A stretch of DNA of 64,000 nucleotides from Spongiibacter pelagi (GCF_014705705.1 NZ_JACXLD010000009.1:18120-82119); one strand, 5' to 3'. Numbered from the stretch's first letter, positions 35,359 through 44,674 are shown. Numbers and translations are program-made. Notes: generated from the letters alone by a model not told the origin.

Positions 35359-36737
35359 GAGTTTTGCGGACGCGGGCCACGACGCCGGCGGCGGGGGCGG
35401 CGTTTGTCGTTGTTGCTGGGTTGGCGGATGTGGCGCGCCATGGCGTTGCGGGCGTCTGGGTGAGATTCTTGAAACGCTTGCCACCACTGGCCAAGGCCGG
35501 CTTCAACTTCACCGACTTGTTCGCGCAAGAGTAGAAAATCGAATCCAGCGCGGAAATAGCGGTGCTCCAGCAGTTGTTCGGCGCGCTTACCTTGGCGGCG
35601 ATTCAGCCGTAGCTGCAATTCCCAGATATCGCGCATGGGTAGCGAGAAGCGTTTGGGAATGGCAATGCTTTGTTGCTGGCGGTGCAATACCCGCTCGGCG
35701 GCTTGGTGCAGGGCGGGAATCTCAGGTTCGCCTTCGGCAATTAATTGGGCGAGTAATTCTTTCACTGCGGGCCATAGCAGGATTGCATAGAGGAAGGCCG
35801 GTGTTACCGGTTTGTCTTCGGCAATGCGTGCATCAGTATTGGCCAAGCCTTGCTGTATGAAATTTTCAGCGTTGGGAAGATTTTGATCCAGCAGTTTCTG
35901 GGTTGCAGGAAACAGCGGATTAAATAGATCGTAGCGTCTGAGCAGGGCGTAGGTTTGCAGACCACGGCCATTCATCAGCAATTTAATCACTTCGTCAAAC
36001 ATGCGCGCCGGGGCAATATCTTGCAGCAACGGCGCCAGTTTTTTGAGCGGAGCTTCGGTGCCGGGCTCAATGTCAAAGTTCAGCTTGGCTGCGAAGCGCA
36101 CAACCCGCAACATGCGCACGGGATCTTCGCGGTAGCGGGTTTCCGGGTTGCCAATCACGCGAATAACGCGGTTTTTCAAATCCTCAACGCCGCCGACAAA
36201 GTCGTAAACGCAGAAATCTTTACTGCTGTAATACAGCGCATTGATGGTCAGGTCGCGGCGGGCCGCATCGTCATCGATATCGCCAAACACATTATCGCGC
36301 AGCAACATGCCGGAGGCATTGCGAGCCGCCGCATTTTTAGAGGGCGCGGCATCTTGTTGTTCGTGGTGGGCGCGGAAGGTGGTGACTTCGATCACCTCGT
36401 GGCCAAAGCGCACGTGAACGATCTTGAAGCGGCGGCCAATAATGCGGCTATTGCGGAATTGGCGGCGCACTTCTTCGGGGGTGGCGCTGGTGGCAATATC
36501 AAAGTCTTTGGGTTGGCCTTCCAGCAAAATATCGCGCACGCCGCCGCCGACCAGATAGGCTTCGTATCCCGCGCTATTGAGTCTTGAGATGACTTTTAGT
36601 GCGCTGTCGCTGATTTGCTTGCGGGAGATGCCGTGCTGATCGCGGGGAATTTTGCGGGGGCCACTACTGGTCGCGCCTTGGCGCGAAAATCGCGAAGTGA
36701 TTTTGTGCCAGAGGCTGCCGCTTGCGCTGGTGGTCAT
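35355..36737 (-). CDS. pcnB: Poly(A) polymerase I
   Basis: Adds poly(A) tails that target RNAs for decay. 460 residues of the tRNA nucleotidyltransferase/poly(A) polymerase class: YLVGGGVRDILLEGQPKDFDIATSA holds the nucleotidyltransferase GG and DxD motifs, followed by RRFKIVHVRFG, RRDLTINALYY and the RMLRVVRFAAKL neck. The C-terminus is highly basic (RRPRRRRRGPRP), typical of PcnB and used for RNA binding. It lies directly downstream of cbrB and the small RNA region, as in Pseudomonas. Confidence 0.95.
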   Translation of the reverse strand: MTTSASGSLWHKITSRFSRQGATSSGPRKIPRDQHGISRKQISDSALKVISRLNSAGYEAYLVGGGVRDILLEGQPKDFDIATSATPEEVRRQFRNSRIIGRRFKIVHVRFGHEVIEVTTFRAHHEQQDAAPSKNAAARNASGMLLRDNVFGDIDDDAARRDLTINALYYSSKDFCVYDFVGGVEDLKNRVIRVIGNPETRYREDPVRMLRVVRFAAKLNFDIEPGTEAPLKKLAPLLQDIAPARMFDEVIKLLMNGRGLQTYALLRRYDLFNPLFPATQKLLDQNLPNAENFIQQGLANTDARIAEDKPVTPAFLYAILLWPAVKELLAQLIAEGEPEIPALHQAAERVLHRQQQSIAIPKRFSLPMRDIWELQLRLNRRQGKRAEQLLEHRYFRAGFDFLLLREQVGEVEAGLGQWWQAFQESHPDARNAMARHIRQPSNNDKRRPRRRRRGPRPQNS

Positions 36738-36773
36738 TAATAAGGCGTCGATTAGGTAGTTATAAACCGCCGC

Positions 36774-36779
36774 ATTCTA
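36774..36779 (-). promoter_or_regulatory. Extended -10 promoter of pcnB
   Basis: The minus strand reads TGCTAGAAT, an extended -10 (TGN-TAGAAT), about 36 bp before the pcnB ATG, giving a leader of roughly 30 nt. It suggests pcnB need not depend on read-through from the upstream sRNA promoter. Confidence 0.5.
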
Positions 36780-36926
36780 GCACAGGACGCAGAATGAGGT
36801 TTATTGAACAAGAAATTAGGAACTTTTGAGAAGTGAGTAGAGTCTGAAAGAGGTAAATAAATTAGGCTGCCAGTTTTAGCGGTGGAATTTAAGAAGAAGA
36901 ATTTTCAGGGCTCCAGAAACGAATAA

Positions 36927-37026
36927 GGGGAAGATAATCTTCCCCACCCAGGTCTCTTTGCTATCGCTATTATTTTTATTGTTTCTTCGTTTGTTATTTT
37001 TATTATCGTATTTATTGTTCTTTTGC
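36927..37026 (-). ncRNA. crcZ: CrcZ-like small RNA (Hfq/Crc decoy)
   Basis: The minus strand downstream of a sigma-54 promoter begins GCAAAAGAACAATAAATACG and is packed with A-rich AAnAAnAA motifs: one at 37023-37012, one at 37004-36990 (AATAAAAATAACAAA) and one at 36987-36970. This is the binding motif of Hfq/Crc in Pseudomonas decoy RNAs, and CrcZ lies in exactly this place, between cbrB and pcnB. A GGGGAAG-ATTAT-CTTCCCC hairpin followed by TTATTCGTTT (36927-36945) could end it near 100 nt, shorter than the ~400-nt Pseudomonas RNA; read-through to pcnB would give about 290 nt. The 3' end is uncertain. Confidence 0.72.
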
Positions 37027-37036
37027 GGCGTATAAA

Positions 37037-37052
37037 AGCATTTGCTGTGCCA
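37037..37052 (-). promoter_or_regulatory. Sigma-54 promoter of the CrcZ-like RNA
   Basis: The minus strand reads TGGCACAGCAAATGCT. The -24 TGGCAC is perfect and the -12 GC is at exact spacing, with ATGC in place of TTGC. The predicted start, 12 nt further on, is 37026. Confidence 0.78.
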
Positions 37053-37106
37053 GTTTTTAAAATTCCTTATTTATCAATGAGATAAATATTTTTTCGCCAA
37101 ATTTTA

Positions 37107-37177
37107 CGCGTTACAGTAATGTGTATTGTTACCTATATAAACGGGCTTTGTTACGTAGATGGGAAAAGGGTAACGCG
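37107..37177. promoter_or_regulatory. GTTAC-box cluster, candidate CbrB enhancer
   Basis: Four GTTAC/GTAAC boxes lie within 71 bp: 37110-37114, 37128-37132, 37150-37154 and 37170-37174 (inverted). The outer pair forms CGCGTTAC ... GTAACGCG. They are about 85-150 bp upstream of the predicted RNA start, where an NtrC-type activator such as CbrB would bind. With the RNA they account for the 36738-37197 gap. Confidence 0.6.
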
Positions 37178-37197
37178 TATATCGCCGGGACAAGTGC

Positions 37198-38637
37198 TTA
37201 GCTGCGTGCCCCGGCAGTGCGATTGGATTTTTTGCGCGGAATGCCCAAGCGCTGGCGGCGCTCCCATAGGCATTTGCGGCTGACCCCCAGTTTTTGCGCC
37301 AATTCGGTCTCGCTCATGGAGTCTTGGTGCTCCAGTACAAAGCGCTGGAAATAGTCTTCCAATGACAGGTCTTCAACCGGGTCGAGACCACGGGTACGGC
37401 CACTGCGGCGCTCGCTGTTTTGGGTGCTGCGGCGGCGCTCGCTGGCCGATTCAGGCGGGCGGCCACGAATTTGGCTGATATCTACCAGTTCAAGGTCGAT
37501 ATCCAGTAGCTCGTTATCGATCTCGTCGCCATCACAGAGAATCACCGCGCGTTCTACGGCGTTTTCCAATTCGCGGATATTGCCGGGCCAAACATAGGTG
37601 GTGATCGCTTGAATGGCTTTAGGGCTGAAGTGCAAGGGGCCGCGTCCCATGGCTTCGCTGCGTTGCTTTAGGAAGCTTTCGGCAATTTCCAGAATATCGC
37701 GTCCGCGATCGCGCAGTGGGGGTAGCTCCAGTTTCATAACATTGATCCGGTAATAAAGGTCTTCCCGGAATTTACCGTTATGGGCCATGTCTTTGAGATC
37801 GCGGTGGGTTGCGCAAATCAGGCGCACATCAACCTTGTAAGAATCGACGGAGCCGATACGGCGGATTTCATCTTCCTGAATAAAGCGCAGTAGTCGCGCC
37901 TGCGCTTCCAGTGGTAATTCGCCAATTTCATCCAAAAACAGGGTGCCGCCATCGGCGGCTTCAATCAGGCCGATGCGATTGGCATTGGCGCCAGTAAACG
38001 CGCCTTTTTCATAGCCGAACAGCTCGGATTCAATCAGGGTTTCTGGAATGGCGGCGCAGTTTACGCAGATGATCTGTTTGCCGGCGCGCTGGCTCTGCGC
38101 GTGAATGGCGCGAGCAACCAGTTCTTTACCGGTACCGGTTTCGCCGTGAATCAATACCGTGGCATCGGTGGGGGCGGTGCGGCTGATATGCTGGTAGAGG
38201 GTCTGCATGGGTTTGCAGTTGCCGATCATGCCAAAGTGGCTAGTGCCGCTGATATGGCGTGGTGACGAAGGAAGCTGCTGCTCGTCGCGCGGATTGTTTT
38301 CCAATATATAGGCCACAGATTCCAGCATTTCGTCGTGGTCGAAGGGTTTGGCGATGTAGTCGATCGCGCCCATTTTCATTGAATCGACCGCAGATTTCAG
38401 GCTGGCGTAGCTGGTCATAATCAGCACGGGGCGTTCGGTCTTGCTAATCAGGTCGGTGCCGGGGGCGCCGGGCAGGCGCAGATCACTGATGATGAGGTCG
38501 AACTGATCCAGCTCGTGGTGCTGGCAGGCGTCGTCCACCGAATTAGCGAGGCTGACCTCGTAACCATTGCGCTCTAACAGTTTCTGCAGGGCGTGGCGAA
38601 TGACGTCTTCGTCTTCAACTATCAGTATTTGTGGCAT
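37198..38637 (-). CDS. cbrB: NtrC-family response regulator CbrB
   Basis: A sigma-54 activator of 479 residues: receiver domain with phospho-acceptor D52 in [12 protein letters not shown]+ domain with Walker A GETGTGKE (165-172) and the sigma-54-contacting GAFTGA (212-217), then a Fis-type helix-turn-helix ([20 protein letters not shown]). In Pseudomonas CbrB, 478 residues, activates catabolic genes and crcZ. Gene order dksA-gluQ-cbrX-cbrA-cbrB-pcnB is preserved here, which supports the name strongly. It starts 61 bp after cbrA. Confidence 0.93.
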   Translation of the reverse strand: MPQILIVEDEDVIRHALQKLLERNGYEVSLANSVDDACQHHELDQFDLIISDLRLPGAPGTDLISKTERPVLIMTSYASLKSAVDSMKMGAIDYIAKPFDHDEMLESVAYILENNPRDEQQLPSSPRHISGTSHFGMIGNCKPMQTLYQHISRTAPTDATVLIHGETGTGKELVARAIHAQSQRAGKQIICVNCAAIPETLIESELFGYEKGAFTGANANRIGLIEAADGGTLFLDEIGELPLEAQARLLRFIQEDEIRRIGSVDSYKVDVRLICATHRDLKDMAHNGKFREDLYYRINVMKLELPPLRDRGRDILEIAESFLKQRSEAMGRGPLHFSPKAIQAITTYVWPGNIRELENAVERAVILCDGDEIDNELLDIDLELVDISQIRGRPPESASERRRSTQNSERRSGRTRGLDPVEDLSLEDYFQRFVLEHQDSMSETELAQKLGVSRKCLWERRQRLGIPRKKSNRTAGARS

Positions 38638-38698
38638 GCCGAATTCCTCAGGTAAGCCCCTTTATTATGAGGCGTTGTTACCTATCTGTGCCGTAGTG

Positions 38699-41686
38699 TC
38701 AGCCTTCTAGTGTGTCACCATTGGTGTCTGTTGCCAATGGTAACAGTATCCACACCCGCGTGCCGTGAGGTGGCTCAAGCGTTGGGGAGGCGGGAGTCAG
38801 AGGGCTCTCGATAGTAATGGTGCCGCTAAAATCTTTGACAATGCTGTACACCAGCGCCAGTCCAAGGCCGGTGCCCTTGCCCGGTTCTTTGGTGGTGAAA
38901 AAAGGTTCGAATAGGCGATCTTGCAGGCTTTGGTCTATTCCTTCGCCCTGATCGGTAACGGTGATTTGCAGGTGAGCTTCGCTGTGTTCGGCAAGCTCGG
39001 CCGCAATCGTTACCACGCTGCCGTTGGGGCTGGCATCGCGAGCATTGGAGAGCAGGTTGACGAACACCTGAACTAGCCGCTGGGTGTCGGCTTGCACGCA
39101 ATATTGTGGGTCGCAGCGATTTTCAAATTGAATATGTTTGGCTTCGCGGTCGAGGCTGAGTAGCTGTATCGCCTCTTCTGCGCAGTGTTGAACATTGGCA
39201 CTGCCCTGCCCCGGCGCGTGGTGGTTGCTACCGGTATGAGCAAAATTGACCAAGCTCTGTACGATGCTGGTAATACGCTGGGTTTGCTTAACAATTTGTT
39301 CGGCGCTTTCGAGGGTATCGGGATTATCTGATTCATAGCGCAAATTCTGCGCTAGGCAGGCGATGCCGGTGACCGGGTTGCCGATTTCATGGGCGACGCC
39401 CGCTGCTAGCCGACCAATTGAGGCCAGTCGTTCTTGGTGGGTCAGTTCGCTTTCTAAGAGCTGAGTATCGGTGATGTCTTCCACCACAATAATCAGTTCG
39501 TCGCGGCCCTGAATTTGGGATTCGGTTTTATGCAGATTGAGCCAAAGTTTACCCGCCGGCGTATTCAATTCATGACGGCTCCAGTGCACATCGCTGCAAG
39601 AACCAAAGGTCAGCAGGCAGTTTGCCCAGGCATCGGGTAAATCCAGCATGGATGAGCCCAAGACCTGATGGCTGGCGACTCCGCTTATGGCGGACATGGT
39701 CTTATTCCACAGCAGAATTTCCTGATCTGAACCCAGCGAACAAACCCCAATGGGGAGCTGTTCGAGCGTCTCTCGGTGATAGCGGCGCAGGCTGTCGAGG
39801 TCGGCAGCCAGACCTGTGAGGTTGGCTTGATAGGTTTCCAGCCGGGTTTCGATCAGGGTGATGTCTTCGCCATCGCCAATCAGTCCGGCCGTGTAGGGCA
39901 AGCTGTTATCAATGATGCGCCGAGCGATTGAGGGCCCCATCAGGCCGGAGAGATTCACTTCAATCTGATCGCGCAATCGTCGTAAGGCGTAGGGCCGGTT
40001 TTCATCAGCGAGTAGATTGAGTTCTGTAAGGGCGCGTCCCAGCTCTTGAGAAGCGACCGCGTGGCCGAGATGCTCGCTCAGACGTTCACCCATTTCGCGG
40101 GCATTGCTCAAGTTGAGGCGGCTGCGACCGGGGCGGTTAAGGTCGTCGATATTACAGGTGGCGGCAGCGGCTTTTTCCTCGCGGGAGGTTTTGGTGAATA
40201 GCGAGGTGAGAGCAAAAACCAAGCTATTGGCGACCAAGGCGAAGGAGGTTACTTGTACCCAATTGGCGTCATTGTATAGCGCTCTAAACATGGGGAGCTC
40301 GGGCCGGGGAAATAGCTCGAATCCCAAGCTGGGAATAAGCAGCCAAAGCAGCCAGATTGAGCCGCCGGTAATCATGCCGTAGATGGCACCGCGCCGGTTG
40401 GCGGTTGGCCAGTACAGCACACCGATAATCGCGGGGCCGAGTTGTGCGCAACCGGAGGTGGTGAGCAGCATCAAGGTACTGAGCTGATGCTGGTGTGGCA
40501 GCAGCAGATACAAAACAAAGCCCGCAAAAATAGACAAGACAATTAAGGTTTGCCGGGCGCGGAGCAGCCAGTTATACACATCATCGCGCTGTTTTCTAAA
40601 TGACAGCAAGGGCAGAAACAGGTGGGTCAGAGTCATAGACGCCAGTGACAGCGTGCTGACCATAATCGTGCCGCTGGCCGCAGAAAGACCGCCCAGAAAG
40701 ACAATTAAGGCCAGTGCATCGCTGTTGAGGTATTGAGTGATGTGCAGCACGGCATAGTCGCCGCCTTCAAAGCCGGTGCTGCGGGCCGCCCAGAGCAGGG
40801 GAGCAATCGGTAAGCTCATGGCGAGCAAAAACAGCGGTAGGCCCCAGCTGGCTATGCGTAGTTTTTTATAGCCGGACTCTTCCGCATAGAGGAGTTGAAA
40901 GGCGCTCGGTAGGGCCAGTGCCATACCAAAGAAGCTGATGAACATAATCCGCAGGGAGTTTTGATCGGCCTGTTTGGGAAGTTGGGATTGGGGGGCGTCG
41001 AGGAACTGTTCGCGAAAGCTGTCCCAGCTGCCGAAAATGGCGTAGCTAGCAACAGCGCCGATCACCAATAGGGCGATGAGTTTGATCACAGATTCAAAAG
41101 CGAGTGCGGCAATTAACCCTCGGTGACTATCGCGGGCATTGAGGGTGCGCGAGCCGAACATCACGGTGGAAATCGCGATCAAGATGCAAAATAAAAGGCC
41201 GGCGATGCCGTGGAGATAAAATCGCTCGCCGTGCTCCAGTGTGCGGGTGAATAAAAACGAGGCGGATTCTGCAACCACTTCAATTTGAATGGCGATCAAC
41301 GGCAGCATGGCCAGCGCCATGATAATGGAGGCAATGCCACCGACCGCCTGACTGCGATAACGGAAGCTAAGCAAGTCGGCGATGGAGCTTAAACGGTAGG
41401 TTTTGCAAACATGATAGAGCGGCCGGATCAGCACCGGGGTGAGAAAAAATACCGCGCAGATGCCCAGATAATAATTGAGATAACCAATACCGTATTGCGC
41501 GGCCAGCCCGGTAATGCCGAAATAGGCAAAGCCCGAGGCGTACACCCCAAGCGCCAACACATAGATGAACGGGTGGGAAACAATCCGTTCCGGAATCAGC
41601 TTTTTCTCAGCGGCGTTGGCTACCCAAAATAGAAAAAACAGGTAGGCGATGGTGATGAATAGCAGAGTGGCGCTATTAAAGTTCAT
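38699..41686 (-). CDS. cbrA: Sensor histidine kinase CbrA with solute-symporter domain
   Basis: A 995-residue membrane kinase. The N-terminal half (about 1-500) has a dozen or so hydrophobic segments in a sodium:solute symporter fold (YRLSSIADLLSFRYRSQ, SAASGTIMVSTLSLASMTLT). It is followed by a linker, a PAS domain (LPIGVCSLGSDQEILLWNKT), a HisKA domain with the phospho-His in GRLAAGVAHEIGNPVTGIA, and a C-terminal ATPase (FVNLLSNARDASPNG, GEGIDQSLQDRLFEPFFTT). In Pseudomonas CbrA couples histidine transport and carbon/nitrogen sensing to CbrB. The start overlaps cbrX by 11 bp. Confidence 0.93.
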   Translation of the reverse strand: MNFNSATLLFITIAYLFFLFWVANAAEKKLIPERIVSHPFIYVLALGVYASGFAYFGITGLAAQYGIGYLNYYLGICAVFFLTPVLIRPLYHVCKTYRLSSIADLLSFRYRSQAVGGIASIIMALAMLPLIAIQIEVVAESASFLFTRTLEHGERFYLHGIAGLLFCILIAISTVMFGSRTLNARDSHRGLIAALAFESVIKLIALLVIGAVASYAIFGSWDSFREQFLDAPQSQLPKQADQNSLRIMFISFFGMALALPSAFQLLYAEESGYKKLRIASWGLPLFLLAMSLPIAPLLWAARSTGFEGGDYAVLHITQYLNSDALALIVFLGGLSAASGTIMVSTLSLASMTLTHLFLPLLSFRKQRDDVYNWLLRARQTLIVLSIFAGFVLYLLLPHQHQLSTLMLLTTSGCAQLGPAIIGVLYWPTANRRGAIYGMITGGSIWLLWLLIPSLGFELFPRPELPMFRALYNDANWVQVTSFALVANSLVFALTSLFTKTSREEKAAAATCNIDDLNRPGRSRLNLSNAREMGERLSEHLGHAVASQELGRALTELNLLADENRPYALRRLRDQIEVNLSGLMGPSIARRIIDNSLPYTAGLIGDGEDITLIETRLETYQANLTGLAADLDSLRRYHRETLEQLPIGVCSLGSDQEILLWNKTMSAISGVASHQVLGSSMLDLPDAWANCLLTFGSCSDVHWSRHELNTPAGKLWLNLHKTESQIQGRDELIIVVEDITDTQLLESELTHQERLASIGRLAAGVAHEIGNPVTGIACLAQNLRYESDNPDTLESAEQIVKQTQRITSIVQSLVNFAHTGSNHHAPGQGSANVQHCAEEAIQLLSLDREAKHIQFENRCDPQYCVQADTQRLVQVFVNLLSNARDASPNGSVVTIAAELAEHSEAHLQITVTDQGEGIDQSLQDRLFEPFFTTKEPGKGTGLGLALVYSIVKDFSGTITIESPLTPASPTLEPPHGTRVWILLPLATDTNGDTLEG

Positions 41687-41858
41687 TCTCTTTCCGTTGG
41701 CGCAGGCTGTTAAAGAAAATAAAGAGAATCAGCAGACCCCATAAAATATGAAAGCGATACCAGCTGCGGTTGCTTTCTTCGAACAGCCAATTGCCAATGC
41801 CGGGCTCGAGAATGGCCAGCATAAATAGAATAAAAAGTAAGGTGGAATGGGTACGCAT
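41676..41858 (-). CDS. cbrX: Small membrane protein CbrX
   Basis: A 60-residue protein with two hydrophobic stretches (TLLFILFMLAILEPGIGNWL and YRFHILWGLLILFIFFNSLR) and a charged tail RQRKENEL. It ends 11 bp inside cbrA, so the two genes are probably translationally coupled, the same arrangement as the small cbrX gene upstream of cbrA in Pseudomonas. The start at 41858 is preferred to an in-frame ATG-less extension to 41948. Its function is unknown; a tie to CbrA synthesis or insertion is inferred from the overlap. Confidence 0.75.
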   Translation of the reverse strand: MRTHSTLLFILFMLAILEPGIGNWLFEESNRSWYRFHILWGLLILFIFFNSLRQRKENEL

Positions 41859-41895
41859 AGTGAAGTCGTGCTTAGCGCCGAATAAAGAAATCTTT

Positions 41896-42762
41896 TTATA
41901 CAGTAATCTTGGTGCTTCTGGTGATTTTTCCGCTATCCCAGTGGGCAATTCCCCAGTCGAGAATTTCCCTGCAGCTCGCTCCGGCCGGTGCCGGGGCTTG
42001 GCCGAGATAGCCTAAAACTTGCCGCAGATTTTGCTCTGGGCTGTGGTTATCAATTGCCGGGGCGTGCCCCTGTTTACTCAGCTTATCGCCCTCGGGCGTG
42101 ACTAAGATAGGCAGGTGTAAATAGCTGGGAGCTGCCGCGCCAAGATGCTCAAACAACCATTGTTGTGGCGGTGTCGATTCCAATAAATCGATGCCGCGCA
42201 CCACATGGGTCACTCCCTGAAAAATGTCATCGACTACGACCGCAAGCTGATAGGCGTACAAACCGTCGCGGCGTTTGAGTACCACATCGCCAATAGTGCT
42301 GGCATCTAAATGGATTTCTCCCTGTAGGCGATCTTGCCAGATAGAATTTGTAGCAGGCGCACGTAGGCGAACGGCGGCATCATTCTTATCCAGCTTGGCA
42401 ATGCAGTCGCCAAGATGAATGCCTTGCTGATCGGCAAGTTGGCGGCGGGAGCAGCTACAGTAAAACGCCTGCTGCTGATCGAGCAGGGTTTGCAATGCAC
42501 TTTGGTAGGCGTCGTGGCGGGTGCTTTGCCACAGTATGTCACCGTCCCAGTTCAGGTCGTGGCATTGCAGTGCTTCAATAATCAGTTGGTCGGCGCCGAC
42601 TTGCTCGCGGGGCGGGTCCATATTCTCAATGCGCAACAACCATTTTCCTTGGTTGGCGCGAGCATCCAAATAGCTAGCGACCGCAGTGCACAGTGAACCG
42701 AGGTGAAGGGGGCCAGTCGGCGACGGTGCGAATCGGCCAATATAGTGTGTCTGTTCAGACAT
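41896..42762 (-). CDS. gluQ: Glutamyl-Q tRNA(Asp) synthetase
   Basis: A truncated glutamyl-tRNA synthetase that attaches glutamate to queuosine in tRNA(Asp). 288 residues: catalytic RFAPSPTGPLHLGSL start with HLGS in place of HIGH, RIENMDPPRE, a zinc site with the cysteines of FYCSCSRRQL, and EGDKLSKQ in place of KMSKS. The anticodon-binding half of GluRS is absent, as expected. It is 65 bp downstream of dksA, the usual dksA-gluQ pair. Confidence 0.96.
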   Translation of the reverse strand: MSEQTHYIGRFAPSPTGPLHLGSLCTAVASYLDARANQGKWLLRIENMDPPREQVGADQLIIEALQCHDLNWDGDILWQSTRHDAYQSALQTLLDQQQAFYCSCSRRQLADQQGIHLGDCIAKLDKNDAAVRLRAPATNSIWQDRLQGEIHLDASTIGDVVLKRRDGLYAYQLAVVVDDIFQGVTHVVRGIDLLESTPPQQWLFEHLGAAAPSYLHLPILVTPEGDKLSKQGHAPAIDNHSPEQNLRQVLGYLGQAPAPAGASCREILDWGIAHWDSGKITRSTKITV

Positions 42763-42827
42763 GGAATCGGAATAGTGGGCCAGCCAATGCCGGCCCGGTA
42801 GGAGCGCGTGGTGTTACAGCCTGGAAA

Positions 42828-43265
42828 TCAGCCGCGTTCTTGGCGCTCTTTGATTTCGTCCAGAGTTTTGCAATCGATACACAGGGTGGCAGTGGGGCGA
42901 GCTTCCAAACGCTGGATGCCGATTTCAACGCCGCAGGTATCGCAGTAGCCGTAATCGTCTTCATCAATCAGGTCGATAGTGGAGTCGATTTTCTTAATCA
43001 GCTTGCGCTCGCGGTCGCGGGTGCGCAGTTCAAGGCTGAACTCCTCTTCCTGAGTTGCCCGGTCTGCTGGGTCTGGGAAATTGGCCGCTTCGTCCTTCAT
43101 ATGAGTTACGGTGCGATCCACTTCTTCCATCAACTCGGATTTCCAGTTGAGCAGAATTTGCCGAAAGTGGTCTTTCTGGGCGTCATTCATATACGCTTCA
43201 CCCTTTTTCGCTTTGTACGGGGTGAAACCTTTTAAGTTCTCTGGAGCTTTTTGTTTCGCAGGCAT
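42828..43265 (-). CDS. dksA: RNA polymerase-binding transcription factor DksA
   Basis: Works with ppGpp to alter RNA polymerase at stringent promoters, such as the rRNA promoter at 63686. 145 residues: N-terminal globular part, a coiled coil whose tip holds the acidic pair (FPDPADRATQ), and a C-terminal four-cysteine zinc finger (CDTCG ... CIDC). A TATACT -10-like box is visible at 43311-43316 on the minus strand. An imperfect GC hairpin at about 42777-42796 lies between dksA and gluQ. Confidence 0.97.
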   Translation of the reverse strand: MPAKQKAPENLKGFTPYKAKKGEAYMNDAQKDHFRQILLNWKSELMEEVDRTVTHMKDEAANFPDPADRATQEEEFSLELRTRDRERKLIKKIDSTIDLIDEDDYGYCDTCGVEIGIQRLEARPTATLCIDCKTLDEIKERQERG

Positions 43266-43510
43266 ACTTGGCCCTCTTATCCTTACACGCAGAGCGACAA
43301 CGTCCTTCTAAGTATAGGTGCTGTGCCGCTAAAGCGGGAAAACTACCAGATAAGCCCCGCCTGCGCCAGCGCTACTTATCCTGAGCGTGCCGCTAGTCGA
43401 GAGTGCAGGCTAAATCGCGTATACCAGCGGCAATCATCGGGCTGCTACACTAGCGCGCGATTTGATCCGGTGCGAACGCCGGATTTAAACCTGAATTTGT
43501 GGAGACAGCC

Positions 43511-44665
43511 ATGTCATTTGCCAGTCGCGTTGCGGATATTGAGCCATTCCGCGTGGTGGAGGTGCTGACCCGTGCCAAGGAGTTGGCGGCGGCGGGGCGA
43601 GATATTGTGCACATGGAGGCGGGCGAGCCAGATTTTGCGACCGCCGAGCCGATTGTCGCTGGGGCGCGTGCCGCCATGGAAAGAGGCGATACGTATTACA
43701 GTCAGGCGGCGGGTATTCCCGAGCTGCGGCGGGCCATTTCCGAGTTTTACCGCACTGACTACGGGCTGGATGTGCCTGCCGAGCGTATTATGGTGACGCC
43801 GGGTGCCTCGGGTGCGCTACTGCTATTGTCGGCGCTATTGATTGAACCCGGTGATGGCATGTTGATGACCGATCCCGGGTATCCCTGCAATCGCAATTTT
43901 CTGCGTTTGGTCGAAGGGCGCGGGCAGCTTGTGCCAGTAGGGCCAGAAGATCGCTATCAACTCACACCGGAATTGGCGGCCAAGCACTGGCAGGCCAATA
44001 CCAAGGGCGCGCTGGTGGCTTCGCCGGCGAACCCCACCGGGGAAATTTTGACCGCTGAGCAGCTTAAAGGGCTCTATGAGTTATGCGCTGAGCGCAGTGG
44101 CTATCTGATTGTTGATGAGATTTATCACGGCCTGAATTATGGGGTGGAGGCGCCTAGCATCCTCTCGATTACCGATCAGGCGTTTGTCATTAATAGTTTT
44201 TCAAAATACTTCGGTATGACCGGTTGGCGATTGGGCTGGTTGGTGGCTCCGGAAAACGCGATTCCAGCGCTCGAGCGTTTGGCTCAGAATCTGTTTATTT
44301 CCATGTCGACCATGGGGCAATACGGCGCGTTGGAGGCGTTTAGTCCGGAGTGCCGTGCAATTTTAGATGCGCGCCGTGATGAGTTTGCCCGGCGTCGGGA
44401 TTTTCTTTACCCCGCATTAACGGACTTGGGGTTTTGTATTCCCAATCTTCCCGCCGGTGCGCTTTATCTTTATGCGGGTATTGAGCGTTTCGGTATGAGC
44501 AGTCGCGAGTTCTGTTTCAATATGCTGGAAGAACACGGTTTGGCGATTACCCCCGGTGCGGACTTTGGTCAGTTCCGCTCAGATGAACATGTGCGATTTG
44601 CTTATACCACGGGTATGGATCGGCTTGAGGAAGCGGTGCGTCGTCTACAGGCCATTTACGGTTAA
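43511..44665 (+). CDS. PLP-dependent aminotransferase, class I/II
   Basis: A 384-residue fold-type I enzyme. Typical blocks are VHMEAGEPDFATA, YYSQAAGIPELRRAI, SPANPTGEI, YLIVDEIYHGLNY (Asp/Tyr at the cofactor) and the Schiff-base lysine in NSFSKYFGMTGWRLGW. The amino donor cannot be read; relatives are annotated as aspartate/alanine-type. GGAG lies 7 bases before the ATG; a GTG four codons upstream overlaps that site. The NUDIX gene follows after 9 bp. Confidence 0.92.
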   Translation: MSFASRVADIEPFRVVEVLTRAKELAAAGRDIVHMEAGEPDFATAEPIVAGARAAMERGDTYYSQAAGIPELRRAISEFYRTDYGLDVPAERIMVTPGASGALLLLSALLIEPGDGMLMTDPGYPCNRNFLRLVEGRGQLVPVGPEDRYQLTPELAAKHWQANTKGALVASPANPTGEILTAEQLKGLYELCAERSGYLIVDEIYHGLNYGVEAPSILSITDQAFVINSFSKYFGMTGWRLGWLVAPENAIPALERLAQNLFISMSTMGQYGALEAFSPECRAILDARRDEFARRRDFLYPALTDLGFCIPNLPAGALYLYAGIERFGMSSREFCFNMLEEHGLAITPGADFGQFRSDEHVRFAYTTGMDRLEEAVRRLQAIYG

Positions 44666-44674
44666 GGAGAAGTT

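Noticed and set aside
36959..37036. Plus-strand hydrophobic peptide (TTG start, runs of Leu/Phe)
   Set aside because: The T-rich sequence is the complement of the AAnAAnAA motifs of the CrcZ-like RNA; leucine/phenylalanine codons follow from that bias.
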